64,000 bases of DNA from Peronospora farinosa (taxonomy: Eukaryota > Oomycota > Peronosporomycetes > Peronosporales > Peronosporaceae). The position numbers and the translations under genes were made by a program. Positions 10,367 to 21,266 of the stretch are shown here, in pieces. The notes below the pieces were generated by a model that did not search any database, was not told the origin of the DNA, and saw only the letters and a list, made by a program, of their open reading frames with translations. Each line of letters starts with the position of its first letter. Position 1 is the stretch's first letter. The stretch lies in the NCBI GenBank assembly GCA_947646735.1, contig CANTFK010000328.1:90981-154980 (forward strand). The letters run 5' to 3'.

Positions 10367-11935
10367 TTACTTAATGGCCGCATCAGGGTGTGAATAGCCA
10401 CAAATTTGCCGGATACTTGCCACTCGCTGGACCGACGCTTCTGCCTTTGCAGTCATCCCAACATGTTTTGCAGCACGATAAATTTGCATGTGCAGTGTTT
10501 CGGTAGTGTGGTAATTGTCTGGTAGACCGCATCGCATCCAAATACCCAGCAGCATCTCAGCAGTCTTTATTACACGTTTCCAGTCATTCTGGTCACTCGC
10601 AAGCTTCATTTTCACAGTGTAAAGTGCAAATCGAGCTTCGATGTTGCGCTCAAAAAAACTTGCACACTCTTTTTTTAAACAAGAAAGACGCTGCTTCACG
10701 CTACTGCAATCGGAATTCACCAACTGCATAAGTTCCTCCATCACTCGCGTCTCTACTTGGTTTGCTTCTTCACTTTCTGCTATATCTCGGCCCATGTTGC
10801 GCAATGTAGCTTCATTTGTGCAACGCTTGCAAACACAGACAAAGCCAAATCCTCGAGCAAGCAGCTCTTGACGTCTCTTTCTCGTCTGCAACAAGTCAAT
10901 GTAAGAGCACTCCACAGCATAACCACGCGGAATATCTACAATAGCGTGGAAGGCGAGTGTCCGAGTACGTGGATTGAAAGTAGGCGCCACATTTGGCAAA
11001 CAAGAATGATTTAGCGCCATAGCTGCGTCAGGAAACACACCAGAACCCACACACGTGACACCATCAAGGTAGAGCGGATGAGCATTGCAGTGAACGCGCT
11101 GGAGTGTAATTGACACATGCTTCCGATCCAAATGTTGATTCGTCCTTTTGACAATAAATTCTGCAGCATGTTGTACATCACTTGCGTCATCCCCGTCTTC
11201 ATTGTGAGCATTTAGCAGTCTTAAAGCTTGAGGATTCCGGACCATTTGCTCCATGCTCAGCACCGCAAGTGCCAACCGAATTGTCTCCACGTCCCCTAAA
11301 TGGCCGTCACACCCTTTCCTTTTCAAATCTCGAAGTGCTTGACACTGGAAGTCATGCAGTTCTGCATCTGCTGCCAGACAATCACGGGAACAATACCGTG
11401 TGAAGGCACAGTCACCACACTCTAGGGCTTTTGTCCGTAGCAATGCAAAGCACCAGTGACACCGTTGATGGGTCAACGATTGCCGTACAATAACAGCAAA
11501 AGCTACAGCTTGGAATGCTTCTTCTCCTAGGTGAATGTACTGCTTGGCGACAGTAAAACGGCCAATACAGCCGATTTGGGAGCTCCAGAGCTCCACGCGA
11601 GGGTTATCAACCTCAAATTTCGAGTCATGAGAGCCACGACCCAATGCTGCATTAGCATCAGGTGATGCAGGATAGACAATAGACACTTGATGCTGTGAAA
11701 CCCACTGCGAATGGACTTTGTTTCGCTGCTGAGAGGAGGCGACGGAAGGGATACGAGATGTGCACTTCCAAACGACGTAACTCAGCCCTGCTATTGAATT
11801 GACACGTAAAATTTCGACAGGTAAAAGATAAGATGTGTTAGATACAGAAAATAAATCGGAAGCAGTTGAGTGCTGCTGTAGACGGCAACATGCAGGTAGA
11901 GAGATGCCCGTCATTAACACATTGGTGGTGGTCAT
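10367..11935 (-). CDS. SET and MYND domain protein (SMYD-type lysine methyltransferase)
   Basis: 522 residues, single exon, ATG at 11935. A split SET domain is interrupted by a MYND zinc finger. The N-terminal SET part is around residues 110-155 (GRFTVAKQYIHLGEEAF). MYND is at about 159-198, with CHWC, CGDC, YCSRDC and a final H-x3-C. The core SET motif NHSCLPN is at 309-315 and the GYAVECSYID motif at about 339-348. A post-SET Cys cluster (CVCKRC) is near 367-372. These are the S-adenosylmethionine and lysine-channel motifs of the SMYD family, so a nuclear or cytosolic protein-lysine methyltransferase is expected; the substrate is unknown. The C-terminal helical part (about 380-510, 'TAEMLLGIWMRCGLPDNYHTTETLHMQIYRAAKHVG') fits the TPR-like tail of SMYDs. 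The N-terminal about 90 residues are poorly conserved-looking. Confidence 0.9.
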   Translation of the reverse strand: MTTTNVLMTGISLPACCRLQQHSTASDLFSVSNTSYLLPVEILRVNSIAGLSYVVWKCTSRIPSVASSQQRNKVHSQWVSQHQVSIVYPASPDANAALGRGSHDSKFEVDNPRVELWSSQIGCIGRFTVAKQYIHLGEEAFQAVAFAVIVRQSLTHQRCHWCFALLRTKALECGDCAFTRYCSRDCLAADAELHDFQCQALRDLKRKGCDGHLGDVETIRLALAVLSMEQMVRNPQALRLLNAHNEDGDDASDVQHAAEFIVKRTNQHLDRKHVSITLQRVHCNAHPLYLDGVTCVGSGVFPDAAMALNHSCLPNVAPTFNPRTRTLAFHAIVDIPRGYAVECSYIDLLQTRKRRQELLARGFGFVCVCKRCTNEATLRNMGRDIAESEEANQVETRVMEELMQLVNSDCSSVKQRLSCLKKECASFFERNIEARFALYTVKMKLASDQNDWKRVIKTAEMLLGIWMRCGLPDNYHTTETLHMQIYRAAKHVGMTAKAEASVQRVASIRQICGYSHPDAAIK

Positions 11936-12865
11936 GGGTTGATGACTCTTTTGGTTTGGTGTCTACCACATCAAAAGTTAGGTTGAAGATCAGTGAAAAG
12001 AGCCAGCTCGAATTTTCAGTAAATGGACCCTTTTGACGATCTTCAACTTCCGAAAGGTCGCTTCCTTCGATTCATACAGTACGCAAGACGAGCATTTTCT
12101 TTCTCCCCCGCTCGCTTATCCGTTTCATTATTCCGCACGCGATGGCGACGTGAACTATTGCTCATGTACGTAGAGATGTGCAAGTCGGCCTTGACTCTGG
12201 ACCAGATGTAAATAGTAGCCAAGCTTTGTTTTAAATCCACGTCGTTTCTCGTGACGATGAGCATGAAATAGCCAACAAATAATAATGACGCAAATCAAGC
12301 AGCTGTACCCAATTGCTAGGATAGTGCGTCAGTTTTCTGCCGTTTTCTCAAAGTTTACAGTATTAGCAGATTCTCGGCTTTGGTTAAATGGAAGCTATGT
12401 CGCAGGAAGGAGCCTCAAGTAAGCTGAGCTTCCAACCACCAACAAGCGCAACACAAAAGTATTACTTGGAGCAGACGAGCGTCATTTTCTTGACACTAAT
12501 GCTAAATCAGATCACTGGATGTGCAGCGCAACCGGCTCTTCTCAGATTACTACGGGTCCAGACTGATTATTCTTTCCTTATCATTGCATCAAATTTCACA
12601 ATACTATCGGATAACACAAGCATCTGAGCAGATAATACCCCTTAAGTCCTCTCTTTTCTGATTGATTATCACGTATCTCGAATAATGGTTGTGATGATGT
12701 TTATGCACGACAACATCTGACCCTATCCCTTTCCTCCCCTCTCGCTCAAAATTGCCGACTCGCCGCTGATCAGACCACGACAACCAGTTTCTGCTGTTGT
12801 TATACCGGTATCTCTCATAGGAAAGACACCACATCCCCCCAAAAGAATCATCACCACCACGTCCT
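11936..12865. other. Divergent intergenic region between SMYD and Arb2-FYVE-kinase genes
   Basis: Nothing coding is recognised. It must hold the promoters of both divergently transcribed neighbours. Short frames at 12023-12211, 12388-12627 and 12604-12870 lack protein character. Confidence 0.5.
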
Positions 12866-12873
12866 TCCATTCC
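12866..12873 (+). promoter_or_regulatory. Possible oomycete initiator-like element
   Basis: CCATTCC at 12867-12873 fits the YCAYTYY initiator described for oomycete promoters. It lies about 135 bp upstream of ATG 13008. The motif is short and expected by chance, so this is a suggestion only. Confidence 0.25.
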
Positions 12874-13007
12874 GAATCACCCGGTGGTGGCGCCGTACGT
12901 GACGATATTTTAAACCCCTCGTGATCACTATTGTAAAGTATTCTTTACGTTTCGGAAGTGTGAATAACTTTGACAATCTTTTTCTTCCAAGTAGTAAGAA
13001 TATACAA

Positions 13008-15743
13008 ATGCCAAGTCCACATCGCACACAATCTGGACGTCGTGGGAGTTTGGGTCGAGCCAATTGCACAAGTGCAGAAGATTCATGTGTCTTTGTGGAC
13101 AAATTGATTCGTGGTGTCCAACTACGGTTACATAAAGAACTGGGGTTTCGTGAAGTAGTCGTAGCTACAGGACAAGAAGCTTCTGATATTGACACAGATT
13201 CAAGTGGTGCACACAATTCGGTCGAGTCACCTGGTGTGGCAGACACACAACAACCCTGGGAAGTTTACAATAAAGCTATTGATCGACAGAGCTTAGACGC
13301 TTCACAATGTAGTGAATGTATTCAAGGCACTGTTTATGTATCAGATGGATACGAAAAGAAACAGAGACTATTGGTTATTGTACCATACAGAGAAGCAGGT
13401 ATTTGGAGTCGAAGTATCTGTATGAATCAATTTGACAGTGACAGTGACAGTGGTTCGATGATGTCGTACTTAAAAAAAGCACTTAATGAGAACTATGGAG
13501 TCGTGATTTTCAATCCAGCCGCACAAAGTTGTCATCCACGTGCTCATGTGGAGAATGCATGGGATCAATTGATTGCACCATTATTAAGTGACGTTTTTAT
13601 CGTTGCTTTCTCACGTGGCGCGCAGATGGTTCTTCATTTACTCAATTATGACAATGGATTAGGTGTTATACAGGATCGAGTGAAAGCTCTAGCATTAGTG
13701 GAACCCTCACATTATGTCAGTGAAAGTGATTCGTACTTTGCACGAAGAGTTTTAGCTCGACGTGCAGTCGCCTGGATTCTGAATTCGGAAATTGATGTGG
13801 GCTACAAAATTCCACAAGGACATACTCGTCATGGCTGTATTTGTGTATCAGCAGGTACAGTACCGTCCAATGTTTTGGGCAGTAGTGGTGCTTATGCACT
13901 GGAGATGGTCAAGAGTTCAGTATTTGGATCCTTTGCAGCTAGAGGAGGTGAGGCGGCAGGAATCACTGTGAATGCAAACAAGATTAATGCCTGTGGCATT
14001 TGTCATCGTAAATTGACGATGTTGAATCGACGGATCCCGTGCTCCTGGTGTGAAGTCAAGTACTGTAGTCACTGCTGTGAAGACAAATTTGTACCGGCTT
14101 TTGGTAGCTGGCGTGTCTGCTCATTGTGCCAGTCACTACCGTGCTTGATTGACCCACGTCGTAAGAATCGCAGTGCGAAAAACCACACGAGTCCAACAGC
14201 TGCTGCACATGAACGCTGCAGTGTTTTTATTCGTCCTATGGCGGATGATGATGGTCCTGTGTGTTTGGGAGACTTTGAAATTGTCAAACTCGTAGGGCGT
14301 GGTGCATGTGGCCGTGTCAAGCTTGTGCGTAAGAAACACGGCTACGATGAAGGTGTGTTTTACGCTATGAAGGCTATTCGCAAGAAACTTGTGATTCAGC
14401 GTGGCCTCGTAGAAGCGACAAACGCCGAGCGGCGCATTCTTGATCGAATCAAACATCCGTATGTGGCTACTCTGTGTTATGCCTTCCAAACGGAGGCGAA
14501 GCTGTATCTGCTGTCGAAGTATTATCCCGGTGGCAATTTGCTGGACCAGATGCGGCTAGCACGAAGGTTTCAAGAAGATCGTACGAAATTGTATACTGCC
14601 GAGGTGGCGCTTGCTATCCGTCACTTGCATCAGAATGATATTATTTATCGCGACCTGAAGCTGGAGAATGTGCTGGTGGACTCCGACGGTCATGTGGCGC
14701 TCACGGATTTTGGAATGTCTAAAGAGAATATGCCTAGCCACGGTCGTACGTCTACGTTCGTTGGTACGTACCAGATGATGGCACCTGAGGTGTTCGGCGG
14801 CAAGTCGTACTCGCGTGCGGTGGACTGGTGGGCTCTTGGTGTAATGGTATATGAAATGATCGATGGTCGTACGCCATTCAACGCCAAGACTAACCGTCTC
14901 ATTAAGGAGCGAATTGTAAACGTGGATTTGAAATTCTCGCCTCGTTTCAATGAAGATGCGAAGGATTTTGTATTCAAGTTGCTGACCAAGAACGAAAACG
15001 ACCGTTTGGGCTCGGGTGAGCATGGTTTTGAGCAAATTAAGCACCACCCGTGGTTCAATGGACTCGACTGGGACAGTGTGGAGCGTAAGGAAGCGCTGTT
15101 TGAGGGTCAGTATGCTCTCATGGAAAAGCACGCCAAGGAGTACCGTACTGAGGATATCTTTGAGACGTACATGAACACGGTGGAGGTCCCCATTGACACA
15201 CCTGCGTCGGTGAAGAACTCGAGTAATGAGCTGTTCAACGATTTTGCTTTCAACTATATGGACGGACCTGATGAGGAGCAGCGAGATATTCCAGAGCCGG
15301 ATGGGAAGAGCAGTCGTAAAAATCTATTGTCGCCCATGTCTGCCACCGAGAGCATTACTGAACGATCTTCGAAGCCTAAACCTCTCACTGAGAAGGAAGA
15401 CGAGATGTTGGATACATTCTTGTCTTCAAATGGGTCGCATTTTGATCTTACTCAGCTGCGGCCAAACCAGGCCACAGACTTTGGTGTGTCTGTGTCTGTC
15501 TGCTCGTCGCTGAGCTGGACAGGAACTGACGATGAGACTGTCGAGCCTGTCGAGCAGATAGATGGCGTGCTGGAGACGACAAAAGTGGATGAGGAAAAAG
15601 TAGTGGTGATCAACAAAAAGAACTCGCCGAGCCTCACCAAGACGCAGCCAATGTCTACCACAAGCAACGACGACTCGCAGTCGACGAAGACCGGCAGCAA
15701 CTCGGATGTTGCTGCCGCAACAGAAGTCGCACAAGCCTCGTGA
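13008..15743 (+). CDS. Arb2-like / FYVE / AGC protein kinase fusion
   Basis: 911 residues from ATG 13008; an upstream in-frame GTG at 12921 is rejected. Three parts are visible. First, about residues 105-290 have an alpha/beta-hydrolase-like Arb2 (FAM172-type) layout, with VIVPYREAGIWSRS, VVIFNPA and a nucleophile-elbow-like AFSRGAQ (Ser about 202). Second, about 329-374 is a FYVE-type zinc finger with four CxxC-like pairs (CGIC, CSWC, CSHCC, CSLC). Third, about 422-683 is an AGC kinase: GRGACGRV loop, YAMKAI lysine, YRDLKLEN catalytic loop, TDFGMSK, T-loop TSTFVGT and MAPEVFGG. An AGC C-tail follows with a hydrophobic-motif-like FNDFAFNY, then a disordered Ser/Thr tail. All kinase catalytic residues are present, so it should be active. 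The FYVE finger suggests PI3P membranes, although the basic (R/K)(R/K)HHCR core reads VKYCSHCC here and may be weakened. The role of the Arb2-like part is unknown. Confidence 0.88.
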   Translation: MPSPHRTQSGRRGSLGRANCTSAEDSCVFVDKLIRGVQLRLHKELGFREVVVATGQEASDIDTDSSGAHNSVESPGVADTQQPWEVYNKAIDRQSLDASQCSECIQGTVYVSDGYEKKQRLLVIVPYREAGIWSRSICMNQFDSDSDSGSMMSYLKKALNENYGVVIFNPAAQSCHPRAHVENAWDQLIAPLLSDVFIVAFSRGAQMVLHLLNYDNGLGVIQDRVKALALVEPSHYVSESDSYFARRVLARRAVAWILNSEIDVGYKIPQGHTRHGCICVSAGTVPSNVLGSSGAYALEMVKSSVFGSFAARGGEAAGITVNANKINACGICHRKLTMLNRRIPCSWCEVKYCSHCCEDKFVPAFGSWRVCSLCQSLPCLIDPRRKNRSAKNHTSPTAAAHERCSVFIRPMADDDGPVCLGDFEIVKLVGRGACGRVKLVRKKHGYDEGVFYAMKAIRKKLVIQRGLVEATNAERRILDRIKHPYVATLCYAFQTEAKLYLLSKYYPGGNLLDQMRLARRFQEDRTKLYTAEVALAIRHLHQNDIIYRDLKLENVLVDSDGHVALTDFGMSKENMPSHGRTSTFVGTYQMMAPEVFGGKSYSRAVDWWALGVMVYEMIDGRTPFNAKTNRLIKERIVNVDLKFSPRFNEDAKDFVFKLLTKNENDRLGSGEHGFEQIKHHPWFNGLDWDSVERKEALFEGQYALMEKHAKEYRTEDIFETYMNTVEVPIDTPASVKNSSNELFNDFAFNYMDGPDEEQRDIPEPDGKSSRKNLLSPMSATESITERSSKPKPLTEKEDEMLDTFLSSNGSHFDLTQLRPNQATDFGVSVSVCSSLSWTGTDDETVEPVEQIDGVLETTKVDEEKVVVINKKNSPSLTKTQPMSTTSNDDSQSTKTGSNSDVAAATEVAQAS

Positions 15744-16489
15744 TTGTTGTTGTTACAAAAAAGAGAAAGTGACAAGCGCGGCGCGATTGGCTTGCCGGTG
15801 GTAATGGGACAGCCCAGAGCAAGACGAATTGTTTGTGGTGGAACAGCGATGGACAGGTTGCAACTGCTAGCACCAACAAAGCTGGATAGACACAAAACGG
15901 ATGAAACCAGTGGATGCAGTTGCATTGGATAAGTACCTAGACTTTAGACCTCATATATCTACAATCTAGAGGCAGCTATGTTTTGCAGCTAAAGGGCTTT
16001 GGCAAGCGCTTGTAGCACTTCCATGTAGACTGTTTCCTTGAATTTGTTGTTCAAAAGTGCTGTGTTCACATCCAGTTACATGCTCGTTAAGCTCTTCGGT
16101 CCAACTTTCTGCGCTTGACCTGGTCGACCTGAGTACCACCACCCAATACGCTTGACTGGACAATTACTTGACCTGTGACTACTGATCGGTAGCTCATCCC
16201 GGTTTTTATTGCTTGAACGCTGAGTGTTCATGCATCACCAGTATGCGCTGCAGAGGTTGTAAATATGGCCAGCCCACTTTCTCGCGTACATTACCATGCA
16301 CTGCATCCCACAAATACAAATATTGAGCAATGCTCAAGCTGAACAGTTCGATGCCTCGAGATAATGTTCAAGATTTAGTATCGATGCAAAATCGTTCCTG
16401 TGCGGCTTCCGTTCTTTTGTCATTCAAGGATAATGAGACCCGGACTATTCCCACAACTTCGAAGCAATTCATCACCTCTATTATCCTCG
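15744..16489. other. Intergenic, no gene recognised
   Basis: Downstream region of the kinase gene. It includes no recognisable coding sequence, repeat or structured element longer than background. Confidence 0.5.
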
Positions 16490-16624
16490 CTACAAAATCT
16501 CCAAACAGCTCTCCATCGTTTCGTCAGCTTCCTCACTCTTCGATAACCTTAGTAGCAGCTTTTTCTTTAGTGCTACGTTCCTCTGCTTCAAATTTCTTAG
16601 CTCCTTTTCCAAACAGTCAACAGA
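16490..16624 (-). pseudogene. Coiled-coil-coding remnant without a start
   Basis: The open minus-strand stretch between stops at 16625 and 16490 encodes a leucine/lysine heptad-like helix (LEKELRNLKQRNVALKKK, then RLSKSEEADETMESCLEIL). The pattern is typical of a coiled coil and unlike random translation. There is no ATG or convincing splice acceptor, so it may be a last exon or a gene remnant. The plus-strand frame over the same bases is probably its shadow. Confidence 0.3.
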
Positions 16625-16784
16625 TCAAAACTACGTCTCGCTCAAATGTCTTCGTCTAAGTCTTCATAACCTTCATTTTGAGAAACTTACTACCTCATAT
16701 GTACTCGAGCACGTAGGTCATCGATACAAACCGCTCGTGCATTGTTATCGAGTGAATGAGGACTGCTTCAAACGGATGATCTTG

Positions 16785-19260
16785 TCAAGGAATTCTCGTG
16801 TTGACATTCTCGTTATTGACGGCCAATAGTGTTGTGCTTGCACTTAGTTGTTGATACTGGTGCCAGTTGTGGTGCAGCATGCAACGCTTCTCTGCTCGCT
16901 CAGCAGCTTCAGCTACCCAGTCAGTCCCTTCCTGCATTTTGAAGCGCAAGAGCGACGATCCTAGAGCTCGAAACGGTGGAGGCTGCTGGCCGAGGTATAT
17001 GCGCGCTAGCAGTGACGCCGCTGGATGCGCCTGCTGGCCAACATCACGGAACCACTTCAATATATCCACGTGATGGTACAACTTTAGCAAGTTGTACTGG
17101 CCCTTATCAAACAAGTCAGCCCCGTTGTGCGCAAGAGTATCCCACGCGACGTAAACTTTCTGCCACTCTTGCCAAGCGCGAATCTCATCCTCGGCTACGG
17201 CATCACTTGAACGCCTACCAGTGGTCGAAGTGGACGATGCAGCAGGCGGCTGATTCTTTGGTCCATCAACCATTAGAAGAGCACTAATTTCATCGTCGTC
17301 GTCGTCGTCATCTTCAATCTCATCACTAGCACTAGGGCTCCCATCACCGTTACGAGTTGCAAGCAGCTCAAAGGCAGCACGATGTTCTTGGCGCAAAGCT
17401 TCTTGAGCGCAATGAAAAGCATGAGAGTCCGTCACAAGATTGGCAACCTTCGAACTGATGCGTGGATCCAACAGCATGGCTTTAATTTCATCAGCAATAG
17501 CTAGCGGAGTCGAAGGACTCGCGAAAGTCTGTGCGATGAGCTGACGAAGCTGCAGGATACACTGTCGGCCTGTTGAAGTAAATGTGTCCACGCGTTTGGC
17601 CTTACGGCGCGCGGCACTCTTGGCGAGCGATGAAGCGACGGCGGGTTCATCCATTGAGTAACACTTGAAGCTAGAGGCATTGGTTGTGACTGAAAGGAGA
17701 CGTCGGAACAGCATAGCGTACGATGGTGCCACTGCTCCCAATCTTGGAGCAATACGATCTTCTAGACGAAACTGTCCGAGATGATTCAAAATCGCCTCGA
17801 TTTCCGCGACAGTCTGCCAATCCTCCGTAGTAAGCTGCGTCCACGCTTCCACTAACTGAGGCTTAGTTGCTGTCGATCTCACGGCGGAATTGAAATAGGA
17901 CCAGTACACAGGAAACTGCGCGCAACTAGCCTTGAGGAGATTCGCAATCGCACCAAACGAAGTCGAGGCGGCGTATGTCAGATCTTCAATCGACGAAGTG
18001 AAGCAAAATGACAAGTGCGCATCATGAGTGGCATCAACTTCAGCCGGAGCATGGGTCTGATCAGGTAACTCAAAGAATCTCACCAGCTCTTGAAGTAAGC
18101 GCAAAATACGGCGAACGTTCGTCTCAATGCCAAACGAACTGCCAGGACCAACACCCAGTGCATCAATCACACATCGACGCAGTGACCGTGTAAGCAAGTC
18201 CTCTTCCTCATCACTTGAGATTTCGTATTTTGCCTCAGCACCAAGGCTTGACAGTATATCATCATCAACAGCCACATGAAATCGTGCATAGTCTAAAATT
18301 GACTGGATATCGTACGTCTTTGACACAGTTTCAGTCACAAGCTGCTTCACTTGTTTGTCCCAATCACGCTTAACTGTTTTTACTGCAAGTACCAAGTCTA
18401 CTCTTCGCCACTGGGAGTCAATGAAACCAATAGCAAGACTAAAAAAAGCCTTTTTCGGATTCAACGCCTCATCATCGGTCGTTTTCTGAGCAATTGGTCG
18501 AAATTCTTGATGAAGACATAGAAACGGTAGTCCCTTAGCAGCTTGCAACTCTGCAGCCAGATATGGTTTTAATAACTTGCTAAAGTTTGTAAATTCATCT
18601 TGCACCTGATTCTTTACATCCACCATAGTCGGTAAAGTAAAATACCCAGATATCGATTGTTTCATAAAATGTTGAAAAGCTTCATCTTGTAGTATAGAAA
18701 TGGATAATCCTGACGAAAGTAGCCACTTTTTCATCAGATCCACCGTCTTGTCCATTGTACATGTACGTCCAGTACGTAGTAGTTCTGTATCTAGTCCTTT
18801 ACTTGGTTTCATTTCCTCCGTTCGACTTTTTATCATTTTTTTCTTTGTTTCGACTTTGATTTTCTTTTTTTTGGAAGAATTTCTTCATTTTTTCCAATTT
18901 CTTTTTTTCGACTAATGCATTTCGTTTACGAAGATTATGGTCGGCAATAGCAAGAAATTCATCGGGATGCACACGTCGCATATGTGCCACTGCATTTGTG
19001 GACATGCGTTGACGCATTAAGGCATTTTTCCAGCTTGAATTTTTTTTTCCAATTGATTGCAATGGTGTTTTACTGGCACATAAAATACAAATGTGGGTAT
19101 AGGGACGATCGCTATTTTTGGCATTCGAAAGAGGTGCCGTTAATTTGTGAATATATTGCCAGACGGGGAGATCAGTTTGTGGACGATGGATGACTGATAC
19201 TGGAATATCATATTCATCGGTAGTCAATGGATCCGGGACATGTATATTATCACCTCGCAT
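16785..19260 (-). pseudogene. BED-finger / hAT transposase-derived protein, split by a frame change
   Basis: Two overlapping frames read as one protein. The 5' part (18799-19260, first ATG 19260) has a BED-type zinc finger (CxxC in ICILC and HxxxxH in HMRRVH) and a Lys-rich linker. The 3' part (16785-18836) is a long helical protein whose C-terminus resembles the hAT dimerisation region (YHHVDILKWFRDVGQQAHPAASLLARIYL). An acidic run (EDDDDDDDE) lies between. The typical first catalytic DxWT-like motif of active hAT transposases is absent. The switch falls by a 7-T run at 18836-18842, so it is a real frameshift, an unrecognised intron or an assembly error. The frame is open upstream of 19260 to a stop near 19370, with an acceptor-like TTTACAG near 19357, so a 5' exon may be missing. 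No terminal inverted repeats were seen. A domesticated transposase is as likely as a dead one. Confidence 0.6.
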
Positions 19261-20199
19261 TAGTAGAGCTTGTAGCACAGCGAAAATGTTATCGAGGGGG
19301 GATTCTTTTGAAACTTTATCTTGAGCTTTGTATGGATAGAGATCTGGATAGTATACTGTAAATAATGGGTAGTATTATTATCTAGGTCTGCTTTATTTTT
19401 TTATTGGTCATATTTTGATTTGTAGTAGTATCAATAGACGAGATATTTGCAGAACTATATATTATTTCTAGACGAAAACCGCAAGGAAAACATTGCTAAC
19501 GAATGACATCACCTAATCTTATAGCCATCTGCTTTGAGACAAGGGGCGGAGAATCTTGCTGTCATATACGTCAAACACAAAACGTTAATTTGAGATTGTC
19601 GAGAGTAATGGACACGGCACTATTGAAAAGTAAAGAGGTAACGTCGTTGTAGCTTAAAGTTTGAGATAGACTTGTGCAAATAGCATTCTTTAACAAAAGG
19701 AAGGCGATATTAATCCCTCACCTTTTTGAGAACCAGCCCACACCTTAGATGTAATATATAATTTGATTGTCAGCATGTTCAGCACCCCCTTTTTCATCAA
19801 GTGGAAGTAGTAGAAGTAGGACGTTTATATGATAAAAACTTCATCTACATTTAAACCACAATAAACAGCCTTGCACCCTTCTCAAAGCGTGTTTATGCTT
19901 CTGAAACAAGCAAGTGAAAAAAACGGACAAGCAGGTGTCATGGGACGTTTACAGTGTACAATGTAAATTTTTAGAGCGGAATAAATACAGTAAAAATTGT
20001 TTTGTTTACAACTTGGCGCGCAGACACAGGCCCTTCATACACCTGTTGCCTTCGTCACGATGAGCAGCAGATATTTACAGCCATAAAACGATTCGACTTC
20101 CATTATTCCTTAATTGCCGACATGAAGTAGCTCGAATAAATCAAAGTGGCACTTGTTGGGCTGCTTGGAAATGGCATTTAATGGGGTATTATAGATGAG
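19261..20199. other. AT-rich intergenic stretch, nothing recognised
   Basis: Apart from the possible missing 5' exon of the BED/hAT gene near 19261-19370, no coding sequence or repeat was identified. Confidence 0.45.
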
Positions 20200-20665
20200 T
20201 GATACTATAAGGTATTAGCTATACCTTATACTATCGGTATCGGTTCCATAATTGCAACAGTAGTACTTCGTACAACATACACTGATACTTGGATAATTCC
20301 ATATACAGATACAAGCAATGGCATATTATAATTACTATAACTGTAATTGATCTAGTGTAGAGCACTTAGTGTAACGGGGTTACACGACGGTTGGTACATC
20401 ATTCCGAAAGTTTACGGTTGAAGTTTCCTTTTACTGCATGTAATGCATTTTTGATACTTCTCTTTAGAGAGGTATTAAGTATGAGCGTAAAAGATACGGT
20501 ATTCGGTAATACCGTATCTTATCGATTAGAATTCGATAATCGATAACGCTGTACTAAGTACATCATACACAGATGTTTAGACGATACGTCGTCCAATAGC
20601 AAAGTCTGCATATTATAGTTACTGTTATAGTAATTAATCTAGTGTAGTGTACTTAGAGTAGGACT
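20200..20665. repeat. Two diverged copies of a palindrome-rich repeat
   Basis: The block starting GCATATTATAATTACT at 20331 recurs, diverged, at 20608 (GCATATTATAGTTACT), both followed by 'ATCTAGTGTAG'. The preceding sequence ('GTACTTCGTACAACATACAC' versus a similar stretch near 20550) also matches loosely, so the repeat unit is at least 120 bp with a spacing of about 277 bp. A perfect hairpin, AAGATACGGTATT with a 4-nt loop, lies at 20491-20520. It may be an old LTR or MITE; no coding capacity. Confidence 0.6.
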
Positions 20666-20700
20666 ATCCATGAAATCTTATGGGACCATAGAATCTTAAT

Positions 20701-21261
20701 GCATAAATAAAATCAGTTCTCATTTTGAGTTGAAAAACGCAAGTCGTTCTGACTTGTACTCTTGTGCACTTCGTGCGTTGGCTCTCTGAACCTTTAAGCT
20801 TCTAGCTCGTTCTTGCACTCTGTGCGTTGGTTCTCTGAACCTTAAGCTTATTGCTTGCAGACTGAAAGTCTCTTTCCTCGTTCCTTAGAACAGGATGACT
20901 TGAAGTCGTTTAATTAGTTCCTTAGCGCTAAGTGGCTTTTAGCCGTCAACTTTAATTAGTTTTATAGAGCTAAGAGGCCTTCAGCCTGAAAGTCTTCCTC
21001 TGGTTAAAGATCTGTGTAGCTCCGCTACAGAATCTCACTTGCATACATTTTGTTCTTACTAAACATCCTTGCAGGGGCCAACTTCTTTGACAGAATTGAA
21101 ATGCGTCAGAGAGAACCCTTCCATGCAATAACGAGGTTAGCGATAAGAATCTAATGAAGTTTACGATCTTCCGTCATTGCTGTTTCATCGATAGAAGAGC
21201 CACCTTGTTTAATCCTTTTGTCTTGCCTGTCATTAATTGTGAAGAAAGCTAAATAATAAGT
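20701..21261. repeat. Repeat-like flank with internal near-duplicates, possible old LTR
   Basis: Two near-copies of a 37-bp block containing 'TGCGTTGGCTCTCTGAACC' lie at about 20766 and 20814. Two copies of a 'TTTAATTAGTT...AGCTAAG-GGC' block lie at about 20908 and 20951. This duplication style is common in LTR and MITE sequence. No coding frame. Confidence 0.4.
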
Positions 21262-21266
21262 CAACG

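Noticed and set aside
12921..13007. 29-residue N-terminal extension of the Arb2-FYVE-kinase
   Set aside because: It starts with GTG and crosses AT-rich promoter-like sequence. The first ATG is at 13008.
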